From NCBI RefSeq assembly GCF_000757905.1, contig NZ_JRLH01000012.1: a stretch of DNA of 64,000 nt. The stretch is one strand, 5' to 3'. The notes below the pieces were generated by a model, which was given only the letters and a program-made list of their open reading frames with translations, made no database searches and had not been told where the DNA came from. Positions 52,459 to 62,353 of this stretch are shown here, one piece after another. The DNA is from Arsenophonus nilaparvatae (GTDB lineage: Bacteria > Pseudomonadota > Gammaproteobacteria > Enterobacterales > Enterobacteriaceae). Within the stretch, counting starts at the first letter, position 1. Each line of letters begins with the position of its first letter. Both the position numbers and the translations under genes were made by a program.

Positions 52459-53706
52459 GGGCACCTCGAAAAACTCGAAATCTTCAATGGCTCTCCGGCT
52501 TGTCTCTAAATAATTAGATGTTTTTTGATCCCCCCGCTACTAATCCTACCGTCCATTGCCATGGACAGTGTCATTTTGTCCATTCTGGGCGTTAAAAAGC
52601 TAAGATGCCGGTACGCTGGAAGTACGCCAACCGCTTTAGGTTGTAACATGCTGCCATCATCGTCATGGCAAAATTAGCGCGCACTTGCCCAATGGTACGG
52701 ATCAGTTTTCTACCCATTTGTTCCATCGCCGCGAATGCATGTTCAACCCGTGCCCTAATCTTTGCAATCCGGTGGTTGCGCCCTTGCTGAGTCTTGGACA
52801 ACGGTTTATTTCGATGGCCTTTACGCTGAATCTGGCTCCTATAGCCGTTTGCCTTGAGCCAAGCTTCCCGTTCCGCAGAGGGATAGCCTCGGTCGGCGTA
52901 GATATTACGGTTGGTGTTGGCCTTGTCGATGACCCTCTCGAAATGCTGACTGTCGTGAGTGCTGGCCGTATCGGTGACGATTTTTCTGATGAACTTGTAC
53001 TTCTTGTCCATGTTCACAGAAAGCTTATAGCCATAATGGCTCTTACCGTGTTTTTTAGTCCACGTGGCGTCTAAATCTTTTTGCCGCCGCTTGGTTGGTT
53101 TCCAATGAGCAGGTATCGCTTCCTGCTTGAGTTGCTCCTTTTCGTCCTTCGTGAACGACTGCTTCGGAGCAGGTACCAAGGTGGCATCGATGATTTGGCC
53201 TCCCCGAGCTATAAAGCCTTTCTTCAAAAGCTGTGAGGTTACACCATCGAAAATGGCTTTAGCACCAGCTTCACCGATCCTGTTCTCGAACGTCCACACA
53301 GTGGTACGGTCAGGTATATTGATGGCATGGAGCAACCCACAGAAACGCTTGAAGCTCATTCTGTCCAAAAGCTGGTACTCCATCTGCTCGTCAGACAGGT
53401 TGTAGATACGCTTTAGAACTAAAATGCGAACCATGGTCTCGGTTGGAAATGGTGGACGTCCTCCTTTTTTGCTGACAGGGCGTGGTACCACATGGTCGAT
53501 TTCCGCTGCCAGATGCGCAAAGTCTATACAGGTTTCGATCTTGACCAGAGGGTCGACCAACTGGTCAATCGTCTGTAGGTGATACTGGTCTGCAAGGAGG
53601 TCATACTTAATGGCGTTTCTTTTCTGCATGGTGGTCAGGGCAATAGGTCAGTTTTCGATAATTTTATCTGCGAAATCAAACTCTGGTTAGGTTTTTCGAG
53701 GTGCCC
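52459..53706. mobile_element. IS5-family insertion sequence, complete
   Basis: A 1248-bp element bounded by 16-bp perfect inverted repeats (GGGCACCTCGAAAAAC at left; its complement at right) and flanked by the 4-bp target duplication TTTA (52455-52458 and 53707-53710). It carries one intact transposase gene on the minus strand and is richer in GC than its surroundings, suggesting recent arrival. Splits the invasin gene. Confidence 0.93.
52592..53629 (-). CDS. IS5-family DDE transposase
   Basis: Intact 345-residue transposase. The N-terminal region with GGRPPFPTETMVRILVLKRI and LSDEQMEYQLLDRMSFKRF is typical of IS5 elements. DDE residues are expected at IIDATLVPAPKQ, NIYADRGYPSAER and RARVEHAFAAMEQMGR (the Y-2-R-3-E-like region). 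It acts on the element's terminal repeats. No frameshift, so the element could still be mobile. Confidence 0.95.
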   Translation of the reverse strand: MQKRNAIKYDLLADQYHLQTIDQLVDPLVKIETCIDFAHLAAEIDHVVPRPVSKKGGRPPFPTETMVRILVLKRIYNLSDEQMEYQLLDRMSFKRFCGLLHAINIPDRTTVWTFENRIGEAGAKAIFDGVTSQLLKKGFIARGGQIIDATLVPAPKQSFTKDEKEQLKQEAIPAHWKPTKRRQKDLDATWTKKHGKSHYGYKLSVNMDKKYKFIRKIVTDTASTHDSQHFERVIDKANTNRNIYADRGYPSAEREAWLKANGYRSQIQRKGHRNKPLSKTQQGRNHRIAKIRARVEHAFAAMEQMGRKLIRTIGQVRANFAMTMMAACYNLKRLAYFQRTGILAF

Positions 53707-53710
53707 TTTA

Positions 53711-56437
53711 ATGAATGGTGCAAACGCGGGTAATAATATCGTTACTGAAGATAATACTGCATCATCATCTCAGGGGGAAACTTCTCTATTTCCTTCTGAA
53801 CGTTTAAGTTCAGGATATTATCCGTTAGAAATGCCACCAAGTCTTGAAACTAAAGGCAATAGTGCCAATACGATTAATACTATTTTACCTAATTTAGGTG
53901 GAACGGAAACACCACCTGAAGATAATACAGATCAAACTTTAGCTTCAATTGCCAGCCAGGTTGGTAATATTTTAGCAAATAGAAATGCAGTTGATGCTTC
54001 AATAGGTTATGCAAAAAATATTGGCGAAGGCTTGGTTAACCAGCGACTTAATGATTGGTTAAATCAGTACGGTACTGCCCGTATTTCTATCGGTACTGAT
54101 AGAAAATTTTCGGGTGATTTTTTATTACCTGTTATTGATAGCATAAATAGTCTGCTTTTTACCCAATTGGGATTAAGAACCAATAAAGACAGAAATACTT
54201 TAAATTTAGGTTTAGGTTATCGCCAATATTGGGGCGATTGGATGTATGGCATTAATACCTTCTATGATTATGATTATAGCGGTGGCAATGCCCGATTAGG
54301 TCTTGGCGGTGAAGCTTGGACTGATTATTTAAAATTGGCCGCCAATGGTTATTTTGGCTTAACGGACTGGCACCAATCAAAAATAGCGGTAATGGATGAT
54401 TATGATGAGCGTCCGGCAACGGGCTTTGATGTTCGTGCCGAAGCCTATTTACCGACTTACCCTAAACTGGGTGGTAGTATTAAATATGAAAAATATTTTG
54501 GCAAAGGTGTCCATCTTGGTACCGGTGTCGATCCAGATAAATTAAAAGACGATCCTTACGCCTTGACATTAGGCATAAATTACACGCCAATACCATTAAT
54601 CACCTTGAAAGGAGAGCATGCGGCCGGTGATCGTAATGACACTATGGTTGGCATGGATATTATTTATCGCTTTGGCGTACCATTATCGCAACAGTTAGAT
54701 CCTGATGCTGTTGATGTCATGCGTAGTTTGGTTGGTAATAAGTATGATTTTGTCGATCGAAATTATGATATTGTTATGCAATATCGGAAACAGGAATTAA
54801 TTAATATTTCGTTACCAGCCGAAATGAGAGCGGAAGCAAAAGAAACAATTATTATTCCTGCCACTGTTAATAAAACCAAATATGGTTTGAAAAAAATCAA
54901 CTGGACAGTCTCGCCTAGTTTTATTGCCAATGGTGGCAGTTATCAGGTTATTTCACCGACTCAATTAGAAATTATCTTACCGGCTTATGTTTATAAAACA
55001 CAAAAGAATACTGCGCAAGAATATCAAATCAGTGCGGTGGGGATAGATAATAATGACAATGAATCAAACAGAGCGACGACCACAATACGGGTAAAACCTT
55101 CCAGAAATGTGGTTAATGATTTGATTGTTGAGCCTAATTCCGTTTTACCGGCTAATGATCGCGATCATTTTACCACCACCGCGGTGATCACCAATGAACA
55201 TGGACAGCCCTTGAGTCATCAAGTAATTACTTTCCACGTTGATGGCTTAAAACAACAGGATGGCAAATTGGGGGCAACATTGTCTAATGGTTCCCAGAGT
55301 GCTACCAATGGGGATGGGATAACGGCAACCACCGATAGCCAAGGAAAAGCGGTAATTTATATAACCAGTAAAGTAGCTGGGGAAGGCAAGATCACCGCAA
55401 CGATGGAAAACGGCAATTATAAAAATGGGCCGCTCAAATTTAGCGCTGATCGAAATTCAGCTCAGATTGCCAAGTTGAATGTTACTAAGGATAAAGCATT
55501 AGCTGATGGTAAAGAGAAGAATATGCTATATGCATTGGTGACTGATCAAAATGGTAACGCGGTAGAGAATATAGCTGTTAATCTTACAGCAACCGATGGC
55601 GCAGTCATTGAAAATGGAACAACGGCAAATACTAACCAGCGCGGAGAACTGATCTTTGGTGTTACCAGTACCAAAGCGGGTAGCAGCGAAGTCACTGCCG
55701 AAATTAATGGTAGTCAAAAAACCCAGTCGGTTGCTTTTGTCACCGGTCACCCGAGCGCAGAAAAATCATTATTGACAGTACAACCTGCAACGATTGTTGC
55801 CAATGGTAAAACCGCCGCTAACTTGAAACTTGAACTGAAAGATGCGCAAGGCAATCCTATTTCTGGTGATAAAGTGGACTTTACCACGAGTTTGACCAAT
55901 AGTCAGATCAAAAATACTAAAGAGGTAGGCAATGGGGTTTATACCGCTGAACTGACAGGTATTACTGCCGGAGAAAGCACCGTTGGCGTTAAAATTAATG
56001 GTTCAGTGCTGAAAGTTAAGCTAGTAACTGTAGTATTAGAAGCTGATCGCGATACGATGATCATTAAAAAAGGTAATTTGATTATATTAAAAGATTATCA
56101 ATTTGCCGATGGTAAAGCAAAAAATCAGTTAAAGGCGGTAGTAACTGATGCAAATAATAATTTAGTGCCAAATGTAAGTGTAAAATTTGAGGCAGATAAT
56201 GGGGCGATGCCTGCATTGCAAACAGTTGACACTAACGTTAATGGTGAAGCAAAGTTCGATACCACTAATAAAAAAGCGGGTGGAGTTACCATTAGGGCAA
56301 GTATTAATAATTCAACTCAACAGCAAGAGGTTAATTTTGTTGCAGATACTTCAACGGCTGTTATTACGGATAGCAATTTGGTAATCAAGCCAGATAACTC
56401 GCCGGCAGATGGTGAATTTGGTAATCAAGCCAGATAA
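53711..56437 (+). pseudogene. Invasin-like inverse autotransporter, main fragment
   Basis: Continuation after the IS. In the reconstructed 1244-residue protein, residues about 128-376 form the inverse autotransporter beta-barrel (SIGYAKNIGEGLVNQRLNDW, LGLGYRQYWGDWMYGINTFY, YGDND-like barrel strands, MDIIYRFGVPLSQQL). After a linker (about 377-510) come Big_1-type immunoglobulin-like domains; about four lie in this fragment (near 515, 636, 735, 832) with motifs such as VLPANDRDHFTTTAVITNEHG. Intimin/invasin relatives anchor in the outer membrane and expose the C-terminal passenger. Ends prematurely because of a 40-bp duplication. No signal peptide on this fragment. Confidence 0.85.
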
Positions 56438-56454
56438 CTCGCCGGCAGATGGTG
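56375..56454. repeat. Perfect 40-bp tandem duplication causing a frameshift
   Basis: Two identical copies, 56375-56414 and 56415-56454. As 40 is 1 modulo 3, the frame is shifted by +1 within an Ig-like domain; one copy removed gives a continuous frame. Same kind of lesion as at 5797-5852. Confidence 0.92.
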
Positions 56455-57332
56455 TTACCAAGAATGAGGTTACTGCCACGGTAACTGATGCAGAAGCTAA
56501 TCCGGTACCGAATATGGATGTTACTTTTACTGTAAGTGAAGGTGCGACAATTACTACCGTAAAAGGTAAAACCGGTGAGGATGGTAAAGCGACGGCGACA
56601 GTAGTCAGTAAAAAAGCCGGTGTTTATACGGTGACGGCTAAGGTTAATGGCAAAGCGACTGACAAAGAAACTACCTTTAAAGCGGATAGTAAAAGTGCAG
56701 CATTAGCTCAGGTTCAATTAGATGGCAAAATCACTGAAAAAGCGGCTAATGGCAAAAATTCATTCACTTTTATCGCAGTGGTAAAAGATGCGAATGACAA
56801 TTTGGTGCCGGATGTTGAGGTGACATGGCAACAAAATAGAGGTAATGATGTTACATTGCCAAAACCTGCGAGCAGTAATACCAATACTAAAGGGGAAGCT
56901 AAAATTATCCTAACAAGTACGATTAAAGCGGTTGGGGGTATTCAGGTGAGTGCACAATTAAAAGGTGGTGAGGCAAAAGATGCGGATAAGAGAGTGAGTT
57001 TTGTTGGAGATATTTCAACTGCTAAAATCCAAATTAACTCATTAAAACAAAATAATATTGTGCCAGCGGATAACCAATCAGAATATCCATTTGAAATTAG
57101 TGCAACTGATACCAATGGTAATGTTCTGAAAGATTATGCTTTAGATGTGGTAATTCCAGAATTATCGATTAGTGAAAAATTTACAACCGATAATCAAGGT
57201 AAAGTTAAGTACTCACCGAAGAGTGCAAAAGCGGGTAGCTTTGAGGCCACAGTGACTTCGTCTACCAATACGGCTGTGTCTGACACGCTCAAAGTACAGT
57301 ATACCATTACAACCTTATCATCATCGCATTAG
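56409..57332 (+). pseudogene. Invasin-like inverse autotransporter, C-terminal fragment
   Basis: Last part of the invasin gene in the third segment. It holds about three more Ig-like repeats: VIKPDNSPADGVTKNEVTAT, AANGKNSFTFIAVVKDANDN and NIVPADNQSEYPFEISATD. No lectin-like terminal domain is seen; the protein ends TLKVQYTITTLSSSH. Without barrel or signal this piece cannot be exported as an adhesin. Confidence 0.8.
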
Positions 57333-57371
57333 TAGTAACCCGTTGATTTTCAGAGAGATATGGAGTTTTCA

Positions 57372-58367
57372 ATGAAAAAAATAGCACTCATGATATCAAT
57401 GCTGTTTTTCTATACCGGCAGCGCGTTAGCGTTGGAATGTAAGGTTTTAGGTAGTTCTGGTGATACTTATCGTGAGACTCAACCGGTGGGGAATGTCTTG
57501 ATCCCTAAGAATTCTAAAAAGGGTGAAAAGATCTGGATATCTGATCTATTCACTAGAGAGGTAGAATGTAAATCTGGAGAATCAGAGCCGGTCTATTTTT
57601 ATTATTTTCCAAAAGTAAGTGAGTCAGATATTCCCCGGGGAATGAAATTTGGCATAACCTATAATGGTAAAGATACCGATTTAAATATGTCAGCCTCAGA
57701 AAATGAGAGAAGGATACAAACAGATATTAATATGAAAGCCAATAAGCCGGAAAAAGGAATCATTAAAGTAAGACTTTATATAAAAAAAGATGATGATATT
57801 GATTCAAGTAGTTTTTCTGGGCAACTAAATATTTATCAGCTTGACGGCAAAGGTGGTTTAAATAGTGCCCCAAAAGGAAATTATCGATTTAGCCTATCTC
57901 AATTAAATAATATTACTGAAGTTACATGTGGTTCTAATTATTCCTGGCGTAAATTTAAGGTTGATATCAATAATGATTTAACGTTGAAAGAACAAGACGT
58001 ATCGAATATTGGCACTTTAAACTTAACTTGCCATGCTAATAATAATTTCGGTCTTAGCGGTAAGCGCGTTACGCTAGATGTTTATCCAGATACCACCAAA
58101 TCTGCTGAGGCATTTACCACTAATTTAAACGGATTAAATTTTATATTTAACGTTGATGGTGAGGAGTTAAAACCAAATAACAGTATTAATAAGCCTAAAA
58201 AAATAGTTGTAGAACTTGATAGTGGTGGTAATGCCAACCTTAATGTCGATGGGCTGTTTAAATTAAATTATCAGGAACCAGGTCAGGATTGGCTCTATAA
58301 CCCTGCGACCTCAACTGTTACGCCTGAAAATGTGAAAATTAAATCAGATTTAAGGTTAATAGAATAA
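57372..58367 (+). CDS. Secreted protein downstream of invasin, possible adhesin partner
   Basis: Predicted 331-residue exported protein: signal peptide MKKIALMISMLFFYTGSALA (cut after ALA), then LECKVLGSSGDTYRETQPVG. ATG 57372 is preferred as GGAG lies 6 bases ahead; an earlier ATG at 57360 exists. Two halves each have a Cys near the start of beta-rich sequence (ECKVLG; EVTCGSNYSW) and later Cys residues (REVECKSGE; LNLTCHANN), reminiscent of fimbrial-subunit-like Ig folds with a disulphide each. It lies 39 bases after the invasin stop, so it is likely co-transcribed. Not recognised beyond this. Confidence 0.6.
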   Translation: MKKIALMISMLFFYTGSALALECKVLGSSGDTYRETQPVGNVLIPKNSKKGEKIWISDLFTREVECKSGESEPVYFYYFPKVSESDIPRGMKFGITYNGKDTDLNMSASENERRIQTDINMKANKPEKGIIKVRLYIKKDDDIDSSSFSGQLNIYQLDGKGGLNSAPKGNYRFSLSQLNNITEVTCGSNYSWRKFKVDINNDLTLKEQDVSNIGTLNLTCHANNNFGLSGKRVTLDVYPDTTKSAEAFTTNLNGLNFIFNVDGEELKPNNSINKPKKIVVELDSGGNANLNVDGLFKLNYQEPGQDWLYNPATSTVTPENVKIKSDLRLIE

Positions 58368-58824
58368 GAAATTAGTAGGAAATCGTGATAAAAATTTTTA
58401 TCAATAAATTATTATTATGTTTTGCACACTAATGAAAGGGTTGTTTACATTATTATTTGATAGGGATATCTAGTAAATTTTATTGCAATTAATTTTAAAG
58501 GATGTAAGCGGTATTATGAGTGTAAAAAAGAAAATTTACACTAATCTACCGATAGTAAGTAAAAGTAAGGGATTAATATTTATAATAATTATTATTTAGT
58601 TGTTGTTTGAAAATTAAACTTATTTCGCCTTAAATAATAGTTATAGGACGTAGTTAACCTGCCAGGGATGGCAACCTATATTTTAAAGCTATGGTGATTA
58701 ATATGAGAGGTAGATCGCTTTATTAATCGTTAGATAAAAAAGTTGTTTACTTCTTTTATCAGTTAATTTACCATTCGCAATTTCGTGTAGATCAAAGAAA
58801 ATAATATTTTTAGGATTCAATGAC
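58368..58824. other. Spacer before second lipoprotein gene
   Basis: AT-rich, with a 27-codon frame (58516-58599) that begins MSVKKKIYTNLPIVS and is doubtful. A TTTTTAGGATTCA leader lies just ahead of the lipoprotein, similar to the one at about 51565-51577. Nothing else is recognised. Confidence 0.4.
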
Positions 58825-59259
58825 ATGACGTACAGTAAAAAAAATCTGTTTAGTGTATTATTGGCTATTATGATGTTGACAGGATGTGCGGGTTTCGCTA
58901 AAAAAAATAGCGATATCGATAGTCAGACAGCTGCGGTTGAATCTCCAGTCGACAAATCTGGAATATTATTTAATGGTATTATTATTTCCTCAACGAATAA
59001 TCAATGTATTGATCATTTAAATCTACTTAAAAAAACTGAACCGGTTAAATATCAAAAATATATTAAAGATTACGTCATGATTATGGATGATATTAAATAT
59101 TGGAATATCAATAAAAATATTATGGATAGTGATTCAAAAAATCTGTTAGCGATGGCGCTCAATACCAAGCTTGATTTATTATGTGCAAAGGTAAAATATA
59201 ATAATTTTGTTAGCACTAAAAAGAAAATACAGAAGTTAGTTGATTCCTATCAAAAGTAG
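58825..59259 (+). CDS. Small lipoprotein, paralogue of the one at 51747
   Basis: Lipoprotein of 144 residues (MTYSKKNLFSVLLAIMMLTGC; lipobox LTGC). The mature domain has GILFNGIIISSTNNQCIDHL, NINKNIMDSDSKNLLAMAL and NTKLDLLCAKV, aligning along its length with the protein at 51747, including the two Cys and the NKNIMD.DSK motif. Both lie in the same direction, bracketing the invasin gene. They may form a surface-associated set, or be the remains of a repeated duplication. Function unknown. Confidence 0.7.
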   Translation: MTYSKKNLFSVLLAIMMLTGCAGFAKKNSDIDSQTAAVESPVDKSGILFNGIIISSTNNQCIDHLNLLKKTEPVKYQKYIKDYVMIMDDIKYWNINKNIMDSDSKNLLAMALNTKLDLLCAKVKYNNFVSTKKKIQKLVDSYQK

Positions 59260-59401
59260 TTAATCTTCTATTATATGCATGATATCTATATTAATTTTTT
59301 ATATTTTATCATATAAAAAGTTTAATTATTTGCTAGTTTAATTAAGCTTTTTATATCTTAAAATAAATTTTATCAAATTAATCTGATGCTATGGTTGGTA
59401 A

Positions 59402-60187
59402 TTATTGTAGTGTTGCGATGATAATCTGGCTAGCGGCAAAAATCGCTGTCACTTTACTACCAATTTTTATCTTCTGTTCTGCTATTTCTTGATTTGACAT
59501 GATTGAGCAAAGTAATAATCCATCCTCTAGTTTCACCTTAAGCTCACTATCTTTATCATCTTTTTCTATATCAGCTACCGTGCCAATTATTATATTATCG
59601 GCTGCTGGAGTTGTTGTTTGTTGTGGCAGCAATTTTATTGCTGGCGCTTTGATCAAAATTAAAACTTCTTTGCCAGCAGTTAAGTGTAATCGTTTGCTAC
59701 TTTGCTTGGTTAATGATGCATTGATAATGGTGTTACTATTAGTTAACTGAATTTTGATATTTTGCTGAATTGAGTGGTTATCATACTCAATTAAAGTACC
59801 AAAAAATTGATTACGCGCGCTGGTTTGTAATGAAAAACGTGAAATTGCCGCCAGTAAGCTATCGAGCGGTAAATTTTCATCATTTAACACATGATAGGCT
59901 TGTTGCTGGATCTGTTTTAATAATCCATAAAGTTGCAATAACCGTTCGCCATAGGGTGTTAAAGTGGTACCACCGCCACCTTTACCGCCAGTTGCACTGG
60001 CAAGTAGCGCTTTATCGGCTATTTGGTTCATTTCGTTTATTGCATGCCAGGCGCTTTTATAACTCATGCCCGCCAATTGTGCTGCTTGCTTGATCGAACC
60101 AGAAGATTTTATATATAGAAGTAAGTTGATCCGCCGTGCGTCAGCAAATAGCTGATCATGACGTTTTAGCGTTAAGAAAATATCCAT
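59402..60187 (-). CDS. modE: Molybdate-responsive transcriptional regulator ModE
   Basis: Dimeric regulator of 261 residues (E. coli 262). The N-terminal winged helix has ADARRINLLLYIKSSGSIKQ and the recognition helix with AAQLAGMSYKSAWHAINEMN; TGGKGGGGTTLTPYGERLL is the typical loop. Two Mop (TOBE) domains follow, where molybdate binds (SARNQFFGTL, SNTIINASLT, TVADIEKDDKDSELKVKLEDG). In E. coli it represses modABC, divergent from acrZ-modABC. Here modABC is absent next door. Confidence 0.95.
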   Translation of the reverse strand: MDIFLTLKRHDQLFADARRINLLLYIKSSGSIKQAAQLAGMSYKSAWHAINEMNQIADKALLASATGGKGGGGTTLTPYGERLLQLYGLLKQIQQQAYHVLNDENLPLDSLLAAISRFSLQTSARNQFFGTLIEYDNHSIQQNIKIQLTNSNTIINASLTKQSSKRLHLTAGKEVLILIKAPAIKLLPQQTTTPAADNIIIGTVADIEKDDKDSELKVKLEDGLLLCSIMSNQEIAEQKIKIGSKVTAIFAASQIIIATLQ

Positions 60188-60497
60188 AAAAACAACCTTA
60201 TTAGCCTAAACACGGTTAATTAATTTATTGTGTTATTACTCTTTGTTATATCAAATAGTGAGAATAGAATGAAGGCTTGTTGATTGTTTCTAAGAAATAT
60301 CTGCTGATAGAGAATTAGTATTGTTAAAATATAGTAATATCTGTCACTAACCGTATTATTGGTGTAAAAAAATGAAAATATCTAGTGCTAGCCTTCAAAA
60401 GAGAAAATAAATAGAATAATCTAAGTTATAAGGTTACTATTTAGTTATGTTCATATTTTACGTAATTGAATAGATCATTATTTTGCTGAGGCTCTCA
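60188..60497. promoter_or_regulatory. Divergent modE / acrZ control region
   Basis: Three hundred AT-rich bases between the divergent modE and acrZ. A ModE operator (ATCGCTATATA-type) is not recognisable by eye. No gene seen. Confidence 0.35.
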
Positions 60498-60644
60498 ATG
60501 CTAGAAATTTTAAAAAGTATGCTTTTTGCACTGTGTATGGTGCCTATCGTGATGGGCGGCATTATGTTATTAATTTATGGCATTGGCGAGCTTTTTAACA
60601 TATTGTCGAAGGCACAGTTCCGTCATTCAAAAAAACAACATTAA
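60498..60644 (+). CDS. acrZ: AcrZ, AcrAB-TolC efflux pump accessory peptide
   Basis: Forty-eight-residue membrane peptide (MLEILKSMLFALCMVPIVMG, then LLIYGIGELFNILSKAQFRH), closely similar to E. coli AcrZ (49 residues). A single bent helix binds a groove of AcrB and modulates drug specificity. It holds the same place, divergent to modE, as in E. coli. A GC-rich terminator follows. The AcrAB pump is not in the window. Confidence 0.9.
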   Translation: MLEILKSMLFALCMVPIVMGGIMLLIYGIGELFNILSKAQFRHSKKQH

Positions 60645-60688
60645 TTCGTTTATCTTCTCTTGATAGTTAGCCAACATTTTTTGGCATT

Positions 60689-60726
60689 GCCTGAAAAAGT
60701 GTTTTATGCTTTTTCAGGCGCTTTAT
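60689..60726 (+). terminator. Terminator after acrZ
   Basis: GCCTGAAAAAG (60689-60699) pairs perfectly with CTTTTTCAGGC (60709-60719), followed by GCTTTATTATT. A strong intrinsic terminator 45 bases after the acrZ stop. Confidence 0.85.
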
Positions 60727-60924
60727 TATTTATTTTTAATCTGAAATGACATATTTAATTTAGACATAACAAATAGCTCAATTATCTCACCGTTCTCTAT
60801 TCTTTGCTGTTTATTACTTGATCGGCAATAAGCTTAATACTCTATTTAATGTCGTACAGATGCCAAAATATTAAATAAAACAATCCTTTTAAGTTTAAAG
60901 GTATAAATAAACTATAAAACTATA

Positions 60925-61412
60925 AATTGACCAAGTGATTGCGTCGAGCGGTTAATTATTTATTAGATCTACAGGCGCACGAAAGTATTGCTTATGCGCA
61001 GTTTCTGGCCGGGATGGCTTTTAATAATGCTTCACAGGGATATGTACAAACCTTAGCCTGGCAAGTGAGCCATTTTTATCATCAACCGTTAACAATTTGC
61101 AATGCCGTTTTGTTGCCTTAAGTGCAAGCTTTTAATTTAAAGGTAGTAGCGAAAAAGTTAAAAAATATTGTTGGAGCAATGGGTATTCGAGTTGCTCATA
61201 TGACCGATCAACGTGGTGCAGAAGCTTGTATTGCTGAAATAAGGCGGCTAAATTGTGATCTTGGTCTGTCTTCGGGACTGAGAAGATTGAATGTTCAGGA
61301 TAGTGATTTAGCTAAATTAGCTCAAGCCGCATTAAAAAGTGCCACCGGTATCACTAATCCTGTTCAGGCTAATATGACTGATTTGATCACTATTTATCAA
61401 TTAGCAATGTAG
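60925..61412 (+). pseudogene. Iron-containing alcohol dehydrogenase, C-terminal relic
   Basis: Remains of a group III iron alcohol dehydrogenase (YiaY/FucO/AdhB type). In the first frame one reads RAVNYLLDLQAHESIAYAQF, then AGMAFNNASQGYVQTLAWQ and NAVLLP to a TAA at 61119; the same frame continues after the stop as VQAFNLKVVAKKLKN and ends with GITNPVQANMTDLITIYQLAM. The N-terminal NAD-binding half is gone. Some iron-ligand histidines appear replaced (AWQVSHFYHQPLT instead of AHQLGGFY.LPHG). Non-functional. Confidence 0.8.
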
Positions 61413-61519
61413 TCTTCATTTTATAACTAATTATTGTTAGAGAATTGTGATCTTTGAATTATATTAATAAGTAGGTAAGTATAATGTAACTACTGAGTTG
61501 ATCGGAGGTGGTGAGATTT

Positions 61520-62353
61520 ATGAAGAAGGTCGCTATCATTGGTTTAGGCTGGTTAGGATTACCCTTGGCACTTGAGTTAATGCGGTCAGGAATGGCAGTG
61601 GTTGGTAGTAAAACCACGTCAGATGGTGTAAATGCAGCAAGGATGTCAGGTATTGATTGTTACCAGCTTCGGTTTACGCCAGATATTGAATGTGAGGCCG
61701 AAGATCTGGAACAGTTAATGAATGCTACGGATGTGCTGGTTATTATGTTACCGGTCAATAAAACCGCTGAAGGTGGTATTGGTTATTTGAAGGCGGTACA
61801 ACTTTTAGTTGATACTGCACTTTCTTACGCTATACCACGTATTATTTTTACCAGTTCAACATCAGTATATGGTGCACAAAGTGGAACTTTAAATGAAGAT
61901 GCTAAGTTATATCCTAATACCGAGGAAGGCAAAACGTTGGTCGAGGTAGAAAATTGGTTACACCAATTGCCAAATATATCGGTAGATATTCTTAGGTTAG
62001 CGGGTTTAGTGGGTGAAGCTCGACATGCAGGACGGTTTTTAGCTGGTAAAACAGCCTTAACTGGCGGAAATGAGCCGGTTAATCTTATTCATCAAGATGA
62101 TATCATTACTGCGATAAAATTATTAATATTACGGCCAGAGGGTGGCAATATTTATAATTTATGCGCACCTGAACATCCGGTTAGATCATCTTATTATACT
62201 GCGGCGTCGCAACGGGTAGCTTTACAACCGCCAGAGTTTATTGCTGAATCAACGCCTATTATAGGGAAAATCATTGATGGTAGCCGTATTTGTAAGGAGC
62301 TTGGTTTTGAATATAATTACCCTGATCCTGGCAATATGCCAATGAGTTTATAA
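61520..62353 (+). CDS. yeeZ: NAD(P)-dependent epimerase-like protein YeeZ
   Basis: SDR-extended-like protein of 277 residues (E. coli YeeZ 274), predicted nucleotide-sugar-epimerase fold; reaction unknown. The N-terminus KKVAIIGLGWLGLPLALEL is the dinucleotide-binding motif, FTSSTSVYGAQSGT is the central serine/tyrosine region, then ILRLAGLVG and KIIDGSRICKELGFEYNYPDP at the end. ATG 61520 has GGAGG upstream; an in-frame GTG (61508) is an alternative. In E. coli it lies by the his operon, so its place here is different. Confidence 0.88.
   Translation: MKKVAIIGLGWLGLPLALELMRSGMAVVGSKTTSDGVNAARMSGIDCYQLRFTPDIECEAEDLEQLMNATDVLVIMLPVNKTAEGGIGYLKAVQLLVDTALSYAIPRIIFTSSTSVYGAQSGTLNEDAKLYPNTEEGKTLVEVENWLHQLPNISVDILRLAGLVGEARHAGRFLAGKTALTGGNEPVNLIHQDDIITAIKLLILRPEGGNIYNLCAPEHPVRSSYYTAASQRVALQPPEFIAESTPIIGKIIDGSRICKELGFEYNYPDPGNMPMSL

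Noticed and set aside
53579..53706. Upstream extension of the invasin frame into the IS element
   Set aside because: It lies on the strand opposite to the transposase inside the IS and is not part of the invasin; the true 5' end is at 52306-52458.
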